DNA of 64,000 bases from Pseudoxanthomonas sp. GM95 (GTDB taxonomy: Bacteria > Pseudomonadota > Gammaproteobacteria > Xanthomonadales > Xanthomonadaceae), in contig NZ_FOAX01000001.1 of assembly GCF_900109775.1 (NCBI RefSeq), positions 372,001-436,000 on the forward strand, in the 5' to 3' direction. Positions 45,192 through 53,003 of this stretch are shown here, piece after piece. The first letter of the stretch is position 1. Every line of letters starts with the position of its first letter. The notes under the pieces are model-generated. The model searched no databases. It worked only from the letters and a program-made list of their open reading frames with translations, and had not been told where the DNA came from. Made by a program: the position numbers and the translations under genes.

Positions 45192-46510
45192 AGCGCTTGA
45201 TGTCGCCGTGGTCGCTGGCCGGCCTGGGCTGGGTGCTGGCCGGGATCGCCTGCATCCATCTGTTCGGCATCAGCGATGCGCCGGTTGCCGACGATGCCTA
45301 CTTCGCGAAGATGCTGTCGCAGTATTCGCTGGGCGATTACCTCATCCACCGCTACCACACCTGGACCGGGCGCCTGCCGATCGAAGGCCTGCTGGTGGTG
45401 CTGGTCCATCACACCTGGATCTGGCGGGCCTGCAACGCGGTGCTGATGGCGCTGCTGATCGTGGCCACGGCGCGGCTAGCGCGGGTGGGCACAGCGCTGT
45501 CGCAGGGCGGGGCGATGGCGCTGGTGTTCGCGCTGTTCATGCTGATTACTCCGCAAATCCAGTTCGAATCCAGCCGCTGGCTGACCGGCTCGCTGAATTA
45601 CCTGTGGCCGGCCGCGCTGGGTCTGTGGAGCCTGGTGCCGCTGGTGGAGGGCAAGGCTTACGGCTGGCCGCAGCGGCTGGGATTCTGCCTGGCCGCCAGC
45701 CTGGCCGCGTACTGCGACCAACTCGCGCTGGCGCTGGTCCCGCTCGCGCTGGGGCTGCTGATCTGGCGCGCGCGCCAGGGTCGCGCCACGCGCTGGGATA
45801 TCGCGCAAGCGCTGCTGCTGGTGGCCAACGCGGCGTTCGCCCTGAGTGCACCGGGCAACGCACAGCGTTTCCACGAAGAGCAGGGCATGCGCTTCCCCAA
45901 CTTCGCCGACCTGGACGTGCTGGAAAAGCTGCGCATCGGCCTGGGCCTGATCGCGCGGGCCTTCAGCGATCCCTACAACTACCTGGTGGAACTGCTCGGC
46001 GTGCTGGTGCTGGTGCTGCTGTGGCGCGCGCCGCTGTCGCGCTGGCTGAAAGGCGTGCTGGGCGCGGTGCTGGTGGTGTCGCTGGCGCAGGTCGCGCTGG
46101 TGCTGACGCCGCTGTCGGGCCATGCGCTGCGTGCGTGGTTGCCGATGCGGCTGGATGGCGACGTGGTGTTCTTCGCCGGCAACTATGCGGTGACGGCGTG
46201 GACGCTGTTCTCGGTGGGGTGCCTGATGATCGCCTGCGCGTGCTGTTTCTGGCGTAGCACCAGCGAGGCGCTGCGGATGCTGGGCGTGCTGCTGCTGGGC
46301 CTGGCGTCGCTGGGGATGATGGGTTTTTCACCGACGGCCTACCTGTCGAGCATGCGCATCGCCTTCCTGTGCGCGATGGCGCTGGTGATCGTCGGCACGC
46401 GCCTGTTCGCGCGACTGCCCCAGGTCTACGGGCCGGGGATGTCGCGCGCGCTGGTGGCGGTCACCCTGCTGCTGGCGAGCTGGCGGATCGTGGCGCTCTG
46501 CCTGGCCTGA
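45188..46510 (+). CDS. Polytopic membrane protein resembling DUF6056 proteins
   Basis: A 440-residue inner-membrane protein with about ten to eleven hydrophobic helices. After the first helix comes a periplasmic loop with PVADDAYFAKML, whose acidic pair resembles the position of catalytic Asp residues in C-type glycosyltransferases and in DUF6056 proteins. ESSRWLTGSLNYLWPAALGL is typical of the latter. I chose ATG 45188 because it overlaps the upstream stop; a GTG at 45170 is in frame. A role in envelope glycan or lipid transfer is possible but only inferred. No sugar-nucleotide or acceptor clue is nearby. Confidence 0.78.
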   Translation: MKRLMSPWSLAGLGWVLAGIACIHLFGISDAPVADDAYFAKMLSQYSLGDYLIHRYHTWTGRLPIEGLLVVLVHHTWIWRACNAVLMALLIVATARLARVGTALSQGGAMALVFALFMLITPQIQFESSRWLTGSLNYLWPAALGLWSLVPLVEGKAYGWPQRLGFCLAASLAAYCDQLALALVPLALGLLIWRARQGRATRWDIAQALLLVANAAFALSAPGNAQRFHEEQGMRFPNFADLDVLEKLRIGLGLIARAFSDPYNYLVELLGVLVLVLLWRAPLSRWLKGVLGAVLVVSLAQVALVLTPLSGHALRAWLPMRLDGDVVFFAGNYAVTAWTLFSVGCLMIACACCFWRSTSEALRMLGVLLLGLASLGMMGFSPTAYLSSMRIAFLCAMALVIVGTRLFARLPQVYGPGMSRALVAVTLLLASWRIVALCLA

Positions 46511-46528
46511 GCGCGCTGCGCGTACGAG

Positions 46529-46825
46529 CTAATCTTCTTGCCGATAAAAGCTGTAGCCGGATGGCTTTCTTCCGAAGAAACCCTGCAGGAAACCAACCGA
46601 GTAGCTCTGCTCAATCTTGATGGATGGCAATCCACCTCGGTTGCATGCGGCATAGGCACCGCCTTCGCGCCACTCAGATAGCACTATTTCTTCTGCAAGG
46701 ATTCGTGCGGAGAGCAGGTCGGTCTCTCGTACTAGCCTAGTTGTGAAAAACCCAATCGACGCATCGTTCTCGTCGAGAAGGGCATCGATTCCGCTGCCTG
46801 AAAGTATGAATTTGAAGTAGGGCAA
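46529..46825 (-). CDS. Small hypothetical protein, probable TTG start
   Basis: A 98-residue soluble protein with distinctly lower GC than neighbours. The frame remains open to 46918, but the upstream part is antisense-like; the first protein-like residues are PYFKFILSGSGIDALLDEND, preceded by an in-frame TTG at 46825. Other segments are GFFTTRLVRETDLLSARILA and QSYSVGFLQGFFGRKPSGYS. There is no membrane helix or known motif. It lies 16 bp downstream of the cdsA-like gene on the same strand and converges with the DUF6056-like gene. The start is uncertain, but the coding nature looks good. Confidence 0.68.
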   Translation of the reverse strand: MPYFKFILSGSGIDALLDENDASIGFFTTRLVRETDLLSARILAEEIVLSEWREGGAYAACNRGGLPSIKIEQSYSVGFLQGFFGRKPSGYSFYRQED

Positions 46826-46841
46826 GACTGATAGTTCCGGA

Positions 46842-47828
46842 TCACTGGAAGGCGTACCGCACCACATGGAAGAACACCGGCGCGGCGAACACCACCGAGT
46901 CCAGCCGGTCCAGCGCACCGCCGTGGCCTTCGATCATTTCGCCCCAGTCCTTGGCGCCCAGGCTGCGCTTGGTCGCCGACAGCGCCAGCCCGCCGAGGAA
47001 GCCGCAGAGCACGATCAGCAGCGACAGCGCCGCCGACTGCAGCGGACTGAAGGGCGTGACCCACCACAGCGCCGCGCCGATCGCCGCGGCCGACAGGCCG
47101 CCGCCGACGAGGCCTTCGACCGTCTTGGACGGGCTTACTTTCGGCGCCAGCAGATGCTTGCCGAACAGCTTGCCGAACACGTACTGGAGCACGTCGCTCA
47201 GCTGCACCACCAGCAGCAGGTAGAACAGCAGCATCAGGTTCTGGCCTTCGTAGCCGGGGATCTGCAGCATCATCAGCGCCGGCGCGTGGCTGAGGCAGAA
47301 CACCGTCAGCATCAGGCCCCACTGCACCTTGGTGTTGCGCGCCAGGAAGTCCTCGGTATCGCCCGACAGCGCGGTCACCGCCGGCAGCAGCAGGAAGCCG
47401 TAGACCGGGATGCACATGACGAACAGGCCGTACCAGCCGATCCCGATCAGCCAGTACTGCAGCGGGATCGCGATGTAGAAGCACAAACACAGCGCCAGGT
47501 GGTCGCCGCGGCGCGTGGGCGTCAGGGTCAGGAATTCGCGCAGGGCGAAGAACGACAGCAGCGCGTACAGCACCAGCGTGGCGACCTTGCCGATCAGGAA
47601 GCACACCAGCAGGATCGCGACCATCACCCACCACGCGTTGATGCGCGCGTTGAGGTTGTCCACCACCGCCGAGGGCTTGCGCTTGCCCAGCACCCAGCCG
47701 ATCGCCGAGGCCAGCACCAGCAGGCCGATGACGCCGCCGATCATCCACCAGAACTTGCCCGGGGCCTGCGCGATGGCCGCGCGCACGAAGCCGTTGAGCT
47801 GGGATGTGCCCATTGCGATCAAGGTCAT
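46842..47828 (-). CDS. CdsA-like phosphatidate cytidylyltransferase (YnbB-like)
   Basis: A 328-residue membrane enzyme that would form a CDP-diacylglycerol from phosphatidic acid and CTP. About eight helices precede the family signature near the C-terminus, SATKRSLGAKDWGEMIEGHG followed by GALDRLDSVVFAAPVFF, complete with the Lys-Asp and Asp-Arg-Asp residues. VSPSKTVEGLVGGG is also typical. Its ATG overlaps the acyltransferase stop by four bases. With the CDP-alcohol phosphatidyltransferase two genes upstream, it recalls E. coli ynbB in ynbAB. It is unlikely to be the sole housekeeping cdsA, which in proteobacteria usually lies with uppS and dxr. Confidence 0.9.
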   Translation of the reverse strand: MTLIAMGTSQLNGFVRAAIAQAPGKFWWMIGGVIGLLVLASAIGWVLGKRKPSAVVDNLNARINAWWVMVAILLVCFLIGKVATLVLYALLSFFALREFLTLTPTRRGDHLALCLCFYIAIPLQYWLIGIGWYGLFVMCIPVYGFLLLPAVTALSGDTEDFLARNTKVQWGLMLTVFCLSHAPALMMLQIPGYEGQNLMLLFYLLLVVQLSDVLQYVFGKLFGKHLLAPKVSPSKTVEGLVGGGLSAAAIGAALWWVTPFSPLQSAALSLLIVLCGFLGGLALSATKRSLGAKDWGEMIEGHGGALDRLDSVVFAAPVFFHVVRYAFQ

Positions 47829-48427
47829 GGGGCCAGCGCCTCCACTGCGTGGCGGGCACGTTCCAGGAACGCGGGTTTGTCTTCGCCGGGATCGACGTGC
47901 AGGGCCGCGCCGAAGCGCACCGTGCAGATCAGCGGCACCGGCAGCAGGCTGCCCTTGGGCATGCTGCGGCGGGCGTTGTCCAGATAGACCGCGATCAGTT
48001 CGACCTGCGGATAGCGCTGGGCCAGGTGGTACAGGCCGGACTTGAATGGCAGCAAGGTCGCCTCGTGGTTGCGCGTGCCTTCCGGGAAGATGATCAGCGA
48101 ATCACCCGCGTCCAGCGCGTCGTACAGCGGCTGCAGCGGATCGACGTCAGCGTGTTCGCGATGGCGGTCGATCAGGACCACGTTCAAGCCGGGGCCGGCG
48201 ATCAACCCTTTCAATCCACCGCCACCCCAGTAATCGCGTGCGGCGACCGGGCGCGTCTTCTTGCGCAGGGCAGGCGGCAGGGCCGACCACAGCGCGACGG
48301 TGTCCAGGTGGCTGGAGTGGTTGGCGAAATAGATCCGCTGGGTCGGTTCTGGCTTGCTGCCCAGCCAGCGCGGGTAGGCGCCGAACAAGGCCTTGCTGGC
48401 GGTCACCAGCAGGCGGTCGATGATCAT
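47825..48427 (-). CDS. PlsC-type 1-acylglycerol-3-phosphate acyltransferase
   Basis: A 200-residue acyltransferase with the HX4D catalytic motif in FANHSSHLDTVALW and the second motif IIFPEGTRNHEATLLPFKSG. GLNVVLIDRH lies between. It has one weakly hydrophobic N-terminal stretch (LLVTASKALFGAYPRWLG) and is shorter than typical PlsC (about 240). It starts at an ATG overlapping the upstream stop by four bases, and its own stop overlaps the cdsA-like ATG. The context indicates production of phosphatidic acid or acylation of the lipid product made by its neighbours. Confidence 0.9.
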   Translation of the reverse strand: MIIDRLLVTASKALFGAYPRWLGSKPEPTQRIYFANHSSHLDTVALWSALPPALRKKTRPVAARDYWGGGGLKGLIAGPGLNVVLIDRHREHADVDPLQPLYDALDAGDSLIIFPEGTRNHEATLLPFKSGLYHLAQRYPQVELIAVYLDNARRSMPKGSLLPVPLICTVRFGAALHVDPGEDKPAFLERARHAVEALAP

Positions 48428-49056
48428 GCGACGTCCCTGTCGTTGAGCTGGCGGGCGATCGCCACGCTGCGGGTGATGCAGGTCAGCAGCGCGCCAGCGG
48501 CGATGACGATGGCGGCCACCAGCAGTGCCCAGCGCGTGCCGTGCAGGGCGCCTTCGACCGCGCCGAGGATGCAGGCGGCGGTCAGCACGGCCATGCGGTG
48601 CTGCTTGGCCATCGGTCCGCGGAAATCCTGCGCCAAGCCCAGGCTGCCGCCGGCCAGGCGCACGTACGCGGTCAAGGCGGCCAGCAGCGCGCCGAGCCAG
48701 CCCAGCCACGACAGGCCGCAGCCATAGCCCAGGCCGACGATCAGCAGCGAGTCGGCGACGCGATCGGGGAACTCGTTGTAGAGCGCGCCGGTGGCGGTCT
48801 TGCGGCCGCCTTCCATCGCGACCATGCCATCCAGCAGGTTGCACACCAGGCGTAGCTGGATGCAGACCGCCGCGATCACCAGGCCGCCGGCGATCGGTGC
48901 CCAGGCCAGCATCGCCGCGCCGATGGCGGCGAAGAAGATGCTCAGCACGGAGATCTGGTTGGGCGTGATCGACGACTGCGCCAGCGCCGCGCTCAGGCGC
49001 TGCGCCCATCCGGTGTTGCGCGCGGCGATCGGCCGGCGATTGTCATCCTGACTCAT
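48424..49056 (-). CDS. CDP-alcohol phosphatidyltransferase family protein (YnbA-like)
   Basis: A 210-residue membrane enzyme expected to exchange CMP for an alcohol headgroup. Six hydrophobic segments are visible. The active-site signature is variant: LLDGMVAMEGG, then GALYNEFPDRVADS, so the usual Arg after the first Ala is Met and the Asp after Gly-x3 is Asn, with the later DRVAD pair present. This spacing is shared with the YnbA-type subgroup rather than PgsA or PssA. The ATG at 49056 is preferred to 49092. It is the first gene of the three-gene lipid operon. The headgroup is unknown. Confidence 0.85.
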   Translation of the reverse strand: MSQDDNRRPIAARNTGWAQRLSAALAQSSITPNQISVLSIFFAAIGAAMLAWAPIAGGLVIAAVCIQLRLVCNLLDGMVAMEGGRKTATGALYNEFPDRVADSLLIVGLGYGCGLSWLGWLGALLAALTAYVRLAGGSLGLAQDFRGPMAKQHRMAVLTAACILGAVEGALHGTRWALLVAAIVIAAGALLTCITRSVAIARQLNDRDVA

Positions 49057-49114
49057 GGGCGCCGATGGTAATCCAGTTCCGGCGCCAGCCACGCCAACGG
49101 CGCGCGGGCAGCAA

Positions 49115-49138
49115 AAAGCCGGCGTCGCGGCCGGCTTT
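49115..49138 (-). terminator. Intrinsic terminator after ggpPS
   Basis: AAAGCCGGC and GCCGGCTTT pair perfectly around GTCGCG. On the minus strand a T-run (TTTTT) follows. It separates ggpPS from the phospholipid operon. Confidence 0.88.
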
Positions 49139-49163
49139 CTGCGGTGTTGCGAAGTGACGACGA

Positions 49164-51533
49164 TCAGGCAGCGTGATCGCGCTGCTGGGCGAAGGTCTGG
49201 CCCTTTTTCTTCGGTGCCGGCTTGGTCGGCTGGCCGGCCTTGCGCACCGCGCCCAGGAACTCCTGGCCCCAGCGATCCACGTCGTAGTAATCGACGATGT
49301 CGTAGAGCTGGCGCAGGCGGTCGCCGGCTTCTTCCTCGGGCATCTGCAGGGCCTGCAGCAGCGCGGCGGTGAGGTCGGCCTGGTCATGCGGGTTGGTCAG
49401 CACCGCGCCCTTCAGTTCGGCCGCAGCGCCGGCGAACTCGCTCAGCACCAGGATGCCGTTGCCGCCCTCGATGCCCTGGGTGGCGACGAACTCTTTGCCC
49501 ACCAGGTTCAGCCCGTCACGCAGCGGCGTGATCCACATGACCTGGGCGGCGGCGTAATGCGCCACCACGTCCTCGAACGGAAAGGCCTGGGCGAAGAAGC
49601 GCACTGGCGTCCAGTCCATCCGCGCGAAGCGGCCGTTGATGCGGCCCACCGCCTGTTCGATGGAATTTTGCAGCTGGCGGTAGACGGTCATTTCCTTGGC
49701 CGCCGGCACGCAGATCATCAGCAGCGTCACCTTGTTGTGCAGGCTGGGCTGGGATTCGAGCAGGCGCTCGAAGGCCTCCAGCTTGGCCAGCGTGCCCTTG
49801 GTGTAGTCCAGGCGCTCGACCGACAACACCAGCTTGCGCGCGCCGATCTCGCGCCGCAGCTTGTAGATGTTGTTGCGCACCTCCGGGTTGGTCAGGACGT
49901 TCTTGATCCGGCGCATGTCGGTGCCGACCGGATGCGCGCCCAGGGCGACCTCGCGACCAGGCACGCGCAGGCGCGTGGTCATCGTGTCCAGGCCTACCGC
50001 GCAGCCGTAAGTGAGGAAGCGCGGCGCGCAGCTTTCGGTCTGCACGCGCTCCACCGGCGCCACGCCGCGGACCACGTCGACGAAGTTCTCCACCTGGCGC
50101 GGGATGTGGAAGCCCACGTAATCGCACGACAGCAGGCTGCCGATGATCTCGCGGCGCCACGGCACTACGTTGAACACGTCGGCCGAGGGGAAATAGGTGT
50201 GGTGGAAGAAGGCGATCTTCAGGTCCGGGCGCATCTCGCGCAGGTAGGCCGGCACCATCCACAGGTTGTAGTCGTGGATCCAGACGGTGGCGCCTTCGGC
50301 GGCTTCCTCGGCCGTGGCCTCGGCGAACTTGCGGTTGACCTTGAGGAACACCTTCCAGTCGTCCTCGCGGAAGCGCGCGCGCTCCCAGAACACGTGCAGC
50401 ATCGGCCAGAACGCTTCCTTGCTGAAGCGCTTGTAGAAGATGTCCACCTCGGTCTTGGTCAGCGGCACGCGCGCGGCGGTGAGGTTGGGGTACTTCTCAT
50501 CGACCGCGGTGTGGGTTTCGAACGGGCCGCGCTTGGGATCGTCGATGCTCCAGGCCACCCATGAGCCGGTCTGCCCGCCCTGGAAGAAGCCCAGCAGCGA
50601 GGGAATGATCCCGTTGGGCGACTTGGGCTGGCGGCGGACGATCTTGTCGTCCTCGATGACCTCCTCGTAGGGCAGGCGGTGGTAGACCATCAGCAACTGC
50701 GCCTTGCCGGTCGGCGCAGTGCGCGCGACGGGCACGTACGGGTCGTCCTTGTCCAGCAGCTTGTAGTGGGCGATGGCTTCCAGGATGCCGCCGCAGCCGG
50801 GCGCCTGCGCATGCAGCACGTCGCTGAGCGAACCGGTGGCCTCGATCAGCGCCGGCTCCGAATCGCCCACGCACACGCCGCGGAAACCCGCGACATACAT
50901 CGACAGGTCGTTGAGCGTGTCGCCGGCGACCAGCACGTTCTCGCGCTTGAGCTTGAGCTGCTTGGCCAGCGCCTTGAGGGTGCGGCCTTTGTCGGTGTCC
51001 GGCGGCAGGATGTCCAGGTAGCGGTCGGCCGAGTACAGCACCGAGCAGCCCAGTTCGCGCGCGGTGTCCTCGATCTGGGTGCGCAGCGGGGCCAGCGTGT
51101 CCGGGTCGCAGTAGTACGAGCAGCGGCGCTCCTGCGGCACGTCCTGGCGCTGCAGGCCGGGGAAGGCGCGCATGGCTTCGGCCACGGTGGTTTCGCCCGG
51201 CCAGCGCGCATCGATGCGCGACTGCAGGGGCTGCAGCGGCAGCAGGGTCTGGCCATCGACCACGGTCGCGCCCACGTCGCAGACCACGTAATCGGGGCGG
51301 GGAATGGAAGGATCGGTCAGCAGCGGCATCACCGATTCCAGGCCGCGGCCGGTGATGAAGATCAGGCAGATCTCGGGGTGCTGGTCCACCAGGCGATACA
51401 GGCGCTGGCGCTGCTCGGCGCTGCCGGCCAGGAAGGTGCCGTCCAGGTCGGTGGCCAGGATCAGGCGCGGATCGGGCCGGGCCTGGGTGGAGCGGGGTGA
51501 GGTATTTCGTGTGGGTGCGGTCAGGTCAGTCAA
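49164..51533 (-). CDS. ggpPS: Glucosylglycerol-phosphate synthase/phosphatase (fused)
   Basis: A 789-residue fusion. The N-terminal ~260 residues are a HAD phosphatase (LATDLDGTFL with nucleophile Asp, LIFITGRGLES, DKGRTLKALAKQL, LVAGDTLNDLSM). The rest is a GT20 glycosyltransferase: NGIIPSLLGFFQGG, VWIHDYNLWMVPAYLREM, FFHHTYFPSADVFNVVPWRR, RLDYTKGTLAKLEAFERLL, PLRDGLNLVGKEFVATQ. The FHHTxFPSADVFN stretch fits GgpS rather than OtsA, and HAD-first fusion is known for Stenotrophomonas GgpPS. It would make the osmolyte glucosylglycerol from ADP-glucose and glycerol-3-phosphate. The start is TTG with AGAGGA six bases upstream. It lies 11 bp after the YcaD-like gene in one transcript. A trehalose-6-phosphate synthase role is the main alternative. 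Confidence 0.86.
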   Translation of the reverse strand: MTDLTAPTRNTSPRSTQARPDPRLILATDLDGTFLAGSAEQRQRLYRLVDQHPEICLIFITGRGLESVMPLLTDPSIPRPDYVVCDVGATVVDGQTLLPLQPLQSRIDARWPGETTVAEAMRAFPGLQRQDVPQERRCSYYCDPDTLAPLRTQIEDTARELGCSVLYSADRYLDILPPDTDKGRTLKALAKQLKLKRENVLVAGDTLNDLSMYVAGFRGVCVGDSEPALIEATGSLSDVLHAQAPGCGGILEAIAHYKLLDKDDPYVPVARTAPTGKAQLLMVYHRLPYEEVIEDDKIVRRQPKSPNGIIPSLLGFFQGGQTGSWVAWSIDDPKRGPFETHTAVDEKYPNLTAARVPLTKTEVDIFYKRFSKEAFWPMLHVFWERARFREDDWKVFLKVNRKFAEATAEEAAEGATVWIHDYNLWMVPAYLREMRPDLKIAFFHHTYFPSADVFNVVPWRREIIGSLLSCDYVGFHIPRQVENFVDVVRGVAPVERVQTESCAPRFLTYGCAVGLDTMTTRLRVPGREVALGAHPVGTDMRRIKNVLTNPEVRNNIYKLRREIGARKLVLSVERLDYTKGTLAKLEAFERLLESQPSLHNKVTLLMICVPAAKEMTVYRQLQNSIEQAVGRINGRFARMDWTPVRFFAQAFPFEDVVAHYAAAQVMWITPLRDGLNLVGKEFVATQGIEGGNGILVLSEFAGAAAELKGAVLTNPHDQADLTAALLQALQMPEEEAGDRLRQLYDIVDYYDVDRWGQEFLGAVRKAGQPTKPAPKKKGQTFAQQRDHAA

Positions 51534-51544
51534 AAGGGATCCTC

Positions 51545-52768
51545 TTAGGGTTGAGACGGGGTTTCGGTTTCAGGCATCAGCTCCAGCGCGGACGGGGTGG
51601 TGCGCAGCATGGGGCGGAAGGGGGATTCGAACGTGCGGTCGCGGCGGAAGCGCAACCGCGCGAACAGGTAGCCGGCCAGCGCCAGCAGCATCACGGCGAA
51701 GTACACCGGCAGCGCCGCGGCGCCGAAGCGCTGCATCGCGCCGCCGGCCAGCGCCGGGCCGATCGCCGAGCCGACGCCGTTGACCAGCAGCAGGCTGGAA
51801 CAGCCCGACAGCAGGTGTTCGCGCGGCAGGTAATCGAGCATGTGTGCCACCGCGAACGGGTACAGCGAAAAGCTCAGCCCGCCGAACAGGAAGAACAGGC
51901 CGAACAACAGCCGGTGATCGGCCTGGACCGCCGGCAACAGCATCGCCAGGGCGACGCCGGCTGCGGCCAGCGCGGTGATGGCGAGGGCCAGGCGACGGTC
52001 ACGGCCATTGCTGACCTTGCCGATCGGCACCTGCAGCAGCGCACCGCCGGCGATCGCGGCCAGCATAAACAAGGCCACGCCCTGCGTGTCCAGGCCGATG
52101 CGCCCGGCGTACACCGGCGACAGGCCCCAGAACCCGCCCATCGCCAGGCCCGACAGCGCGGCGCCCACCGTGGCCGCCGGGGCCAGCCCGTACAGGCGCT
52201 TGAGGCTGAAGCGGGTCAGCGGCGGCACCTCCGGCTGGGTCAGGCGGGTGGCCGAGACCGGCATCACCGAGGCGCAGACCAGAATCGCGGTCAGCGAGAA
52301 CAGCGTCGCCATCTCCATCCCGCCCCAGCCCAGCAGGACCTGGCCCAGGGCCAGCGCCGACAGGTTCACCATCATGTAGACCGAGAACACCTTGGCCCGG
52401 GTGTCGGGGTGGGGCTCGGCGTTGAGCCAGCTCTCGATGGTGGTGTACAGGCCGACCAGGGCCGCGCCGGTGATCAGGCGCAGCAGGCCCCAGACCCAGG
52501 GATTGACCCAGACCGGATGCAACAGGATCGCGATCGCGGCCAGCGCGGCGAAGAAGGCAAAGGCGCGGATATGGCCGATCCGGCCGATCATCGGCGGGCC
52601 CAGGAAGGTGCCGAAGAAGAACCCGGCGAAGTATCCGGACATCACCAGGCCCAGGGTCCGGTCGTCGAATCCGGCCTGCGCGCCACGCACCGCCAGCAGG
52701 GTGCCCAGCAGCCCGCTGCCCGTCAGGAGGAGGGCAACGCCAAGCAGGAGGGTCGTGAGCCGTAGCAT
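51545..52768 (-). CDS. ycaD: YcaD-like MFS transporter
   Basis: A 407-residue major facilitator protein with about twelve hydrophobic helices. The first-half loop motif is FFFGTFLGPPMIGRIGHIRAF, and LVNGVGSAIGPALAGGAMQR lies in the second half. It resembles E. coli YcaD and relatives. In Stenotrophomonas a ycaD gene is linked to ggpPS and implicated in handling glucosylglycerol, the same order as here. I chose the ATG at 52768, with AAGAAGG nine bases upstream; the frame is open to 52891 with antisense-like sequence. The direction and substrate of transport are inference. Confidence 0.83.
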   Translation of the reverse strand: MLRLTTLLLGVALLLTGSGLLGTLLAVRGAQAGFDDRTLGLVMSGYFAGFFFGTFLGPPMIGRIGHIRAFAFFAALAAIAILLHPVWVNPWVWGLLRLITGAALVGLYTTIESWLNAEPHPDTRAKVFSVYMMVNLSALALGQVLLGWGGMEMATLFSLTAILVCASVMPVSATRLTQPEVPPLTRFSLKRLYGLAPAATVGAALSGLAMGGFWGLSPVYAGRIGLDTQGVALFMLAAIAGGALLQVPIGKVSNGRDRRLALAITALAAAGVALAMLLPAVQADHRLLFGLFFLFGGLSFSLYPFAVAHMLDYLPREHLLSGCSSLLLVNGVGSAIGPALAGGAMQRFGAAALPVYFAVMLLALAGYLFARLRFRRDRTFESPFRPMLRTTPSALELMPETETPSQP

Positions 52769-52806
52769 CAGCGCGACCTTCTTGGGGAAGGGGAGCTGGT
52801 CACCAA

Positions 52807-52829
52807 TGAAATCATAACATATTGATTCA
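52807..52829. promoter_or_regulatory. AT-rich imperfect dyad upstream of the ycaD-ggpPS operon
   Basis: A 23-bp AT-rich element has half-sites TGAA...ATA / TAT...TTCA arranged symmetrically. It lies about 40 bp before the ycaD start in an otherwise GC-rich gap and also contains a TATGAT box on the minus strand. It may be an operator and -10 for osmotic induction; no regulator is assigned. Confidence 0.35.
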
Positions 52830-53003
52830 GATGGGGAAAATGGAGGGCGTTTCAGGCACGGCGGAGCGCCGGCCGGAGACTGCGTCTGCAAGGGAAAGGG
52901 TGCTCACCGGCCATCTGCGAAGATGCCGCCCCGTTCGAGCAGGCCTTGCCGTGCTGCATTGCAGCAACGACCATCCTGCACCCGACCCCATGAAAGCCCT
53001 GTC

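Noticed and set aside
49164..51533. Trehalose-6-phosphate synthase/phosphatase (OtsA/OtsB) call
   Set aside because: The HAD domain is N-terminal and the GT20 core has FHHTxFPSADVFN; with the YcaD-like neighbour this fits GgpPS better, though an assay would decide.
15208..52818. Identical 14-mer AATGAAATCATAAC at 15208-15221 and 52805-52818 as a shared operator
   Set aside because: In 64 kb read on both strands, 14-base matches are expected by chance, and the two copies have opposite orientation relative to their genes.
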